This document shows, piece after piece, positions 60,101-64,000 of a stretch of 64,000 bases of DNA. The DNA is from Monocercomonoides exilis (taxonomy: Eukaryota > Preaxostyla > Oxymonadida > Polymastigidae). The translations under genes and the position numbers were made by a program. The DNA lies in NCBI GenBank assembly GCA_001643675.2, contig LSRY02000007.1:1121001-1185000 (forward strand), written 5' to 3'. Position 1 is the stretch's first letter; every line of letters begins with the position of its first letter. The notes under the pieces are model-generated. The model did not search any database. It had not been told where the DNA came from and saw nothing but the letters and a program-made list of their open reading frames with translations.

Positions 60101-62331
60101 GAATGGACGAATGCAGTCCTCCTTCCATTGATAACTTTGTTCATTACAAATGCCAAATTAATCATTTCAAATGTTTTTGTACACTCAATAAGGCGAATTT
60201 GATTTATTTCCCCTCCATCCTTCACCTCGACTTTCATCTTCTTTCCCGCTGTTTCTTCTTTTCCTGTCAAACTCACATCATAAGAAAGTACTTTCATTTC
60301 ACTTTGTATTGATGATTCAGAAGAAACCTCAACTGCCTGCATGTTTTCCTCAACTCGACTGGTCACACAATAATCAATGGATTTGTTCCCAAACTTCTCA
60401 AATCCACAAGAGCTGTGATCATATGCAATGCTTCCGCTCCCATCAACAGTCAGCTTCGATCCGATTGGGAACAAATACATAAACAGCGGAATCACTTTCT
60501 CATCTTTCTCATCCTCGCTCCCGCAAAACTTCAATTCATTTGATGGAATGGCGCTTTTATCAAAAAATTTAAAAGAGTTTGCATTCACTTTTGTTCCAAG
60601 CAATATCGTTGAATCGCAACAAACAAACATATCCTTCCCATATTGTGCATCATTCAGCGATAAAGATGTCGATGAAAACCTAACATTTTCGGCAATTTCC
60701 ATCTTGCAGTTCGGACTTGCCATCGTCAGCATCATACCTCCGCCTCTTCCTTTGGCTCCTCCTCCTCCGTTGTTCTTCGCCTCGCATGAATCGATTGTAC
60801 TCGTCCCATTCACATCAACACTTCCATCTCCATCAAAGCTCACGCATATCCCTCCTCCTTTTCCAATCTTTTCTGGTTTCCCTTGGCAGTTGCAGTTTGT
60901 CACAGTGCACGTTTCAATCACAACAATCCCAACCTTTCCCTCTCCTTTCCCAAACTGTGTTCCAACTGCTCCTTATATCAGCCCCCCGTCTCCATTTATT
61001 TTTCTAACGTTTGCCACGTTGCATCCTTTGAAATACACAACACTCATCCCTGCCACAAACTCAACCAACGAATGCCCATCAAATGTCAGACCTTCTCTGA
61101 TTTCAAATTGCTCCATTCTCAGTTTTCCGAACAATGCATTTACAAAGCTGTATCCAATCGATTGGCCAACAGCACTGTCTGGAGAACTTACTACCGAGCA
61201 GTCTGTGATATTGAACGATGGCGAGTGTGCAGAAATCATCGCCGATGCGCTGGACAGAGCAGATGGAATGCTAAATTTGATCTTTTTAATCGAGCATCTG
61301 CTTTGCACATCGATCAAGAATTCTGCAGATTCAAAAGCGGCTGGCACCTTCACCTCGATTTCCATTCCTTTTGAGGCACATGAAATCTCCCATTCAAAGG
61401 TATCGGCAATGGCAACCTTTTCGGAAAGCACATATTCTGGATCTAACTCTATATTTTTATATTCCCCTGAAAATCGCGTCTGCGCAGTGCGGGTGATGGT
61501 GGCACACGAATAATAATCAAATCCGTAGAACCACGAGTCGTATCTCCCAAGAACACCATCCTTCATCTTCCCCACATGTGCTACATCTGGATATGAACCC
61601 AAATACACATTCAATGGGAACAGCTCCATTGTTGAATCACTCCGATCATATCCCACCAGCTCATTATATTTTGAATTGTCATGTTGGACATTCAACTTTT
61701 CTGTTGTCATTGCCTATCCAGCAGAATCGCTTCCATTCATAAACAGATGATTCCCTCCCAATGAAGCAAAACAGCCTGAAAAGTCCACAGACACAACTGA
61801 GAAATCGTGCGAGTCATCTGCCAGATGAAGCATAACCCCGCCGCCATATCCACTGCACTTGCATCTGTTGAATTTTGTTGTTTCACTTCCTGGAGCTGAT
61901 GAAGTCCCCACCCGCAACTTGCTTGAAGGTGATAATAAATCAACCTTGATCCCACCTCCACTTCCTTCCTTGCACTCGCAATTTTCGATTGTCACATTCT
62001 TGACCACAAACGTCTCTCCTGCCTTCACACTCTTTGCCACAACCACCCCATCTCCTTCAGTCAACTACACATTCGTCACCTTCACATTCGCCAGCATGCT
62101 ATCTCCAGATACTGTGGCTGTCAGATACAGTGCAGATGACGACAATGACGGCAATGAAGAAGAAGAAGGAGAAGATGGATTCGGCTCAGAGAACAATGAT
62201 TTTGAGACATTCATATTTATGATCTTGACATCAACCATCGACAACAGTGACAGCTGCACCGCAAACATTGAAAACGGTGTCTCATTTTCTGAAGAAACTC
62301 TCGCAGTTATTTCAATAAGCTTTTGTTAAAA
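57200..62331 (-). CDS. Second large surface repeat protein gene, with recoded stops
   Basis: About 1,700 codons of beta-helix-like repeats with C-x-G-x-GGG-x-x and DIFIKCFWIEK-type blocks, parallel to the gene at 4.8-12.9 kb. In-frame TAG at 62065, 61714 and 58265 and TAA at 60973 and 59650 fit Gln; TAG at 58265 aligns with Gln in two paralogues (ISRQINETLF, ITFQINESQF). TAA at 57305 is followed by further family-like sequence to TGA at 57200. Problems: a TGA at 57980 where a paralogue has Ser, and a frame break at 58674-58680. There is no signal peptide, membrane span or kinase, so both ends appear truncated. Confidence 0.7.
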
Positions 62332-62892
62332 AGAGATCCATTCCAATCTACGACTTCCTATCAATTTATACTTTGTTCAAGAATTCATAATGATACGCTT
62401 CTGAAATTTTTTGTTTATCTTTCTATCATTCCAGTCTCCTGTTCTGATGATAAAAGTTGTTATATGCGCATAATTCTTTGAACATCAATATTCGCGTAGA
62501 AGTTATAAATCGAATGAAGCAACATTCCAATAATTCATGATGCTATATGAAACATGCTGATGGCTAAATAACTCATAATTTCATAAATCATAAAAAATGA
62601 AGCTCTCCATTTTTCCAGCTATTTTATATGAATGAGTGGCAAAAGGTAACTCATCTTTTTGCTTTGATCTAATTTCAAAATTTATGTATATCATGATTGC
62701 TGGATATTTGTTTTGTTATACTCCAAACTTCAATTACATAAAAAGAAAAGGAAAAAAAGAACAATGCACACGTTAGAACATATATAAAACACATTCTCAC
62801 AAGGTTTGATCAGAAAAAACGATCTCATCAATGAAAAAATTTGAAATTAAAAATTTTGTCTTCTTAAACATGGGTTTGATCACAATTATTTT

Positions 62893-63066
62893 AAATTTAT
62901 GGGTTATCGATCAAAATTTTAGAATTTTTTATTTGAAAATTTAATTCTATTGTTTTTTGAATTTTTGAGAAAATACAGAGATAATAAATTATAACAATCA
63001 ATAATATTGCTAAAATTTTATTAAAAACAGTGAAATTCGCAACTAGTACAATTTAGACCTATGCCC
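62893..63066 (-). repeat. Inverted repeat, right copy
   Basis: Reverse complement of 55266-55440 over about 175 bases: GGGTTATCGATCAAAATTTT...GAGAAAATACAGAGATAAT...TTTAGACCTATGCC. It is oriented as the right end of a unit that starts at 55266. Outer bases do not show an obvious target duplication. Confidence 0.8.
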
Positions 63067-63160
63067 ATCGATGCTGCAATCAACTATAATGCTATCGTGA
63101 CTACTGTTTTATTCAATCAAAAACACAACTAACTTTTGCAGTCTGATGTATTTCATCAAT

Positions 63161-63577
63161 TCATATGTTTTTACAAATTTGCTCACTTTGCATGTTTGCT
63201 TGTATTAATTACAGAATGTTATTGAGTAGGTGCACCTGACATACACTGTGCAGGTGTAAAAGCACGGAGATTTAACCCAATATTTCCACGCTACAGCACC
63301 AAATTAACTGCTCAATCCACCCAGTACAGGCAAAACAGTTAACGCATTCAACAAAAATATTAACTTTACAATTAACTTTTCCCATCAACTCATCCAACAA
63401 CTTATCATTTTCGATAAGCTTTTTCCTCAATATCTTAATCAATTTCTTCTGTTTTTCAAATACATGTTTATTGTGAGACTTAGTTTCTTACTTATGTTTT
63501 TCCTTAAACTGTTTAATTTGTTTCTAATGAGCCTCTTTAGCTTCTTCGATAGTTGCGAATACCTTCTTCCGACCCAT
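63161..63577 (-). CDS. Small basic coiled-coil protein, visible only with TAA/TAG=Gln
   Basis: ATG 63577 to TGA 63161, 138 codons, with four TAA/TAG codons inside. It begins MGRKKVFATIEEAKEAH and continues KQIKQFKEKHK and FEKQKKLIKILRKKLIENDK, a regular amphipathic pattern, then turns Cys- and hydrophobic-rich (VECVNCFACTGWIEQLIWCC). 'M-x-RKK-x-x-T-x-EEA' starts occur in basic proteins encoded by protist mobile elements, but I cannot name the family. The last 40 residues are less convincing, and a splice site may end the true coding part earlier. Confidence 0.45.
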
Positions 63578-63769
63578 TTACCATAAAACAAAAAACAAAA
63601 TCAATTATTTTTATTTGCGATTTCATCAATTGTCACCACTAATTGTCACCACTATTTGTCACCTGTTATTTCCATCAACGATAACACCAACGTTCAACAC
63701 ATAACACGTTCAACATACAACTCATGTATTTCATCAACGAAAATACCAATTTTCACACAATTTCACCAT

Positions 63770-63885
63770 TAATTTACCTGCTTGAACGGAGACAAAGTCT
63801 CCTGAGCTACTTCGTTGCGAACACCTTTAACAAATCTCCCAGTTAATCTTTTAGCTAATCTTCTCCTTGGAGATATGGTGTATCA
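63770..63885 (-). other. Possible exon in the terminal region
   Basis: A minus-strand frame reads RRRLAKRLTGRFVKGVRNEV and then AQETLSPFKQ, directly before GTAAATTAAT, a plausible donor. It lies upstream of the small coiled-coil gene on the same strand and could be its neighbour or an earlier exon. Between 63600 and 63770 there are only short ATTGTCACCACTA-type tandem repeats. Confidence 0.25.
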
Positions 63886-64000
63886 GCTATAGATACATAT
63901 CGATTACGTCAATCAATAACTCTTTCTTAATAGAACATCACTGAATATTTAATCATTAGAAACCCCTAAGAGCATCAGCAATAACTCTCGATCTCTGTCT

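Noticed and set aside
1-64000. TGA read as Trp, Cys or another residue
   Set aside because: The residues expected at the in-frame TGAs differ from site to site, and several otherwise clean genes end at TGA.
1-64000. CRISPR arrays, operons, ribosome-binding sites, rRNA or tRNA genes
   Set aside because: No regularly spaced repeats, no cloverleaf with conserved B box and no rRNA core sequence was recognised; introns and gene layout are eukaryotic.

Overview
The window looks like nuclear DNA of a microbial eukaryote. It is AT-rich, has short GT-AG introns, is dense in DNA and tyrosine-recombinase transposons, and carries huge secreted or surface proteins. The main clue is the genetic code. In gene after gene TAA and TAG sit inside otherwise intact reading frames where a glutamine fits, and where the frame is clean the gene ends at TGA. 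Two of these codons line up exactly with CAA/CAG glutamines in paralogues inside the window. TAA/TAG=Gln with TGA as the only stop, plus spliceosomal introns, is the code reported for the termite-gut oxymonad Streblomastix strix, so an oxymonad of that kind is my best guess. Ciliates share the codon change and cannot be excluded from sequence alone. Coordinates below use this code, so several genes are longer than standard-code reading frames would suggest.

Layout. 0-2 kb: a pogo transposase relic and a 1-kb foldback element. 2.2-4.1 kb (minus): a GNAT acetyltransferase and a STIMATE/TMEM110-type membrane protein with three tiny introns. 4.8-12.9 kb (minus): an 8-kb gene for a secreted beta-helix-like repeat protein with one membrane segment and a cytoplasmic degenerate kinase. 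13.2-20.0 kb: a highly charged protein, a dynamin/EHD-like GTPase with seven exons (minus), and a divergently transcribed zinc-finger protein (plus). 20.3-22.5 kb: a small inverted-repeat element, a Merlin transposase relic and a surface-protein relic. 22.5-25.6 kb (minus): a broken gene of unknown function. 26.5-30.9 kb: a nearly complete DIRS-like retrotransposon (gag, RT, RNase H, tyrosine recombinase, inverted terminal repeats, internal complementary region). 31-38 kb: poorly resolved, with one partial surface gene. 38.1-41.7 kb (minus): a gene that joins a USP-type deubiquitinase to a DDE transposase-like domain. 42-48 kb: relics of surface genes, Merlin and pogo elements. 48-57 kb: AT-rich spacers and three Merlin copies. 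57.2-62.3 kb (minus): a second large surface-protein gene. 62.9-64 kb: an inverted-repeat copy and a small coiled-coil gene that is visible only with the alternative code.

Functionally the window mixes a few housekeeping-type genes (STIMATE family, dynamin-like GTPase, zinc-finger protein) with an expanding surface-antigen-like family (two long genes and at least three fragments) and a crowd of transposons. Most frame breaks fall on homopolymer runs, which points to sequencing or assembly error as often as to decay. The best candidate for something undescribed is the deubiquitinase-DDE fusion at 38.1-41.7 kb.
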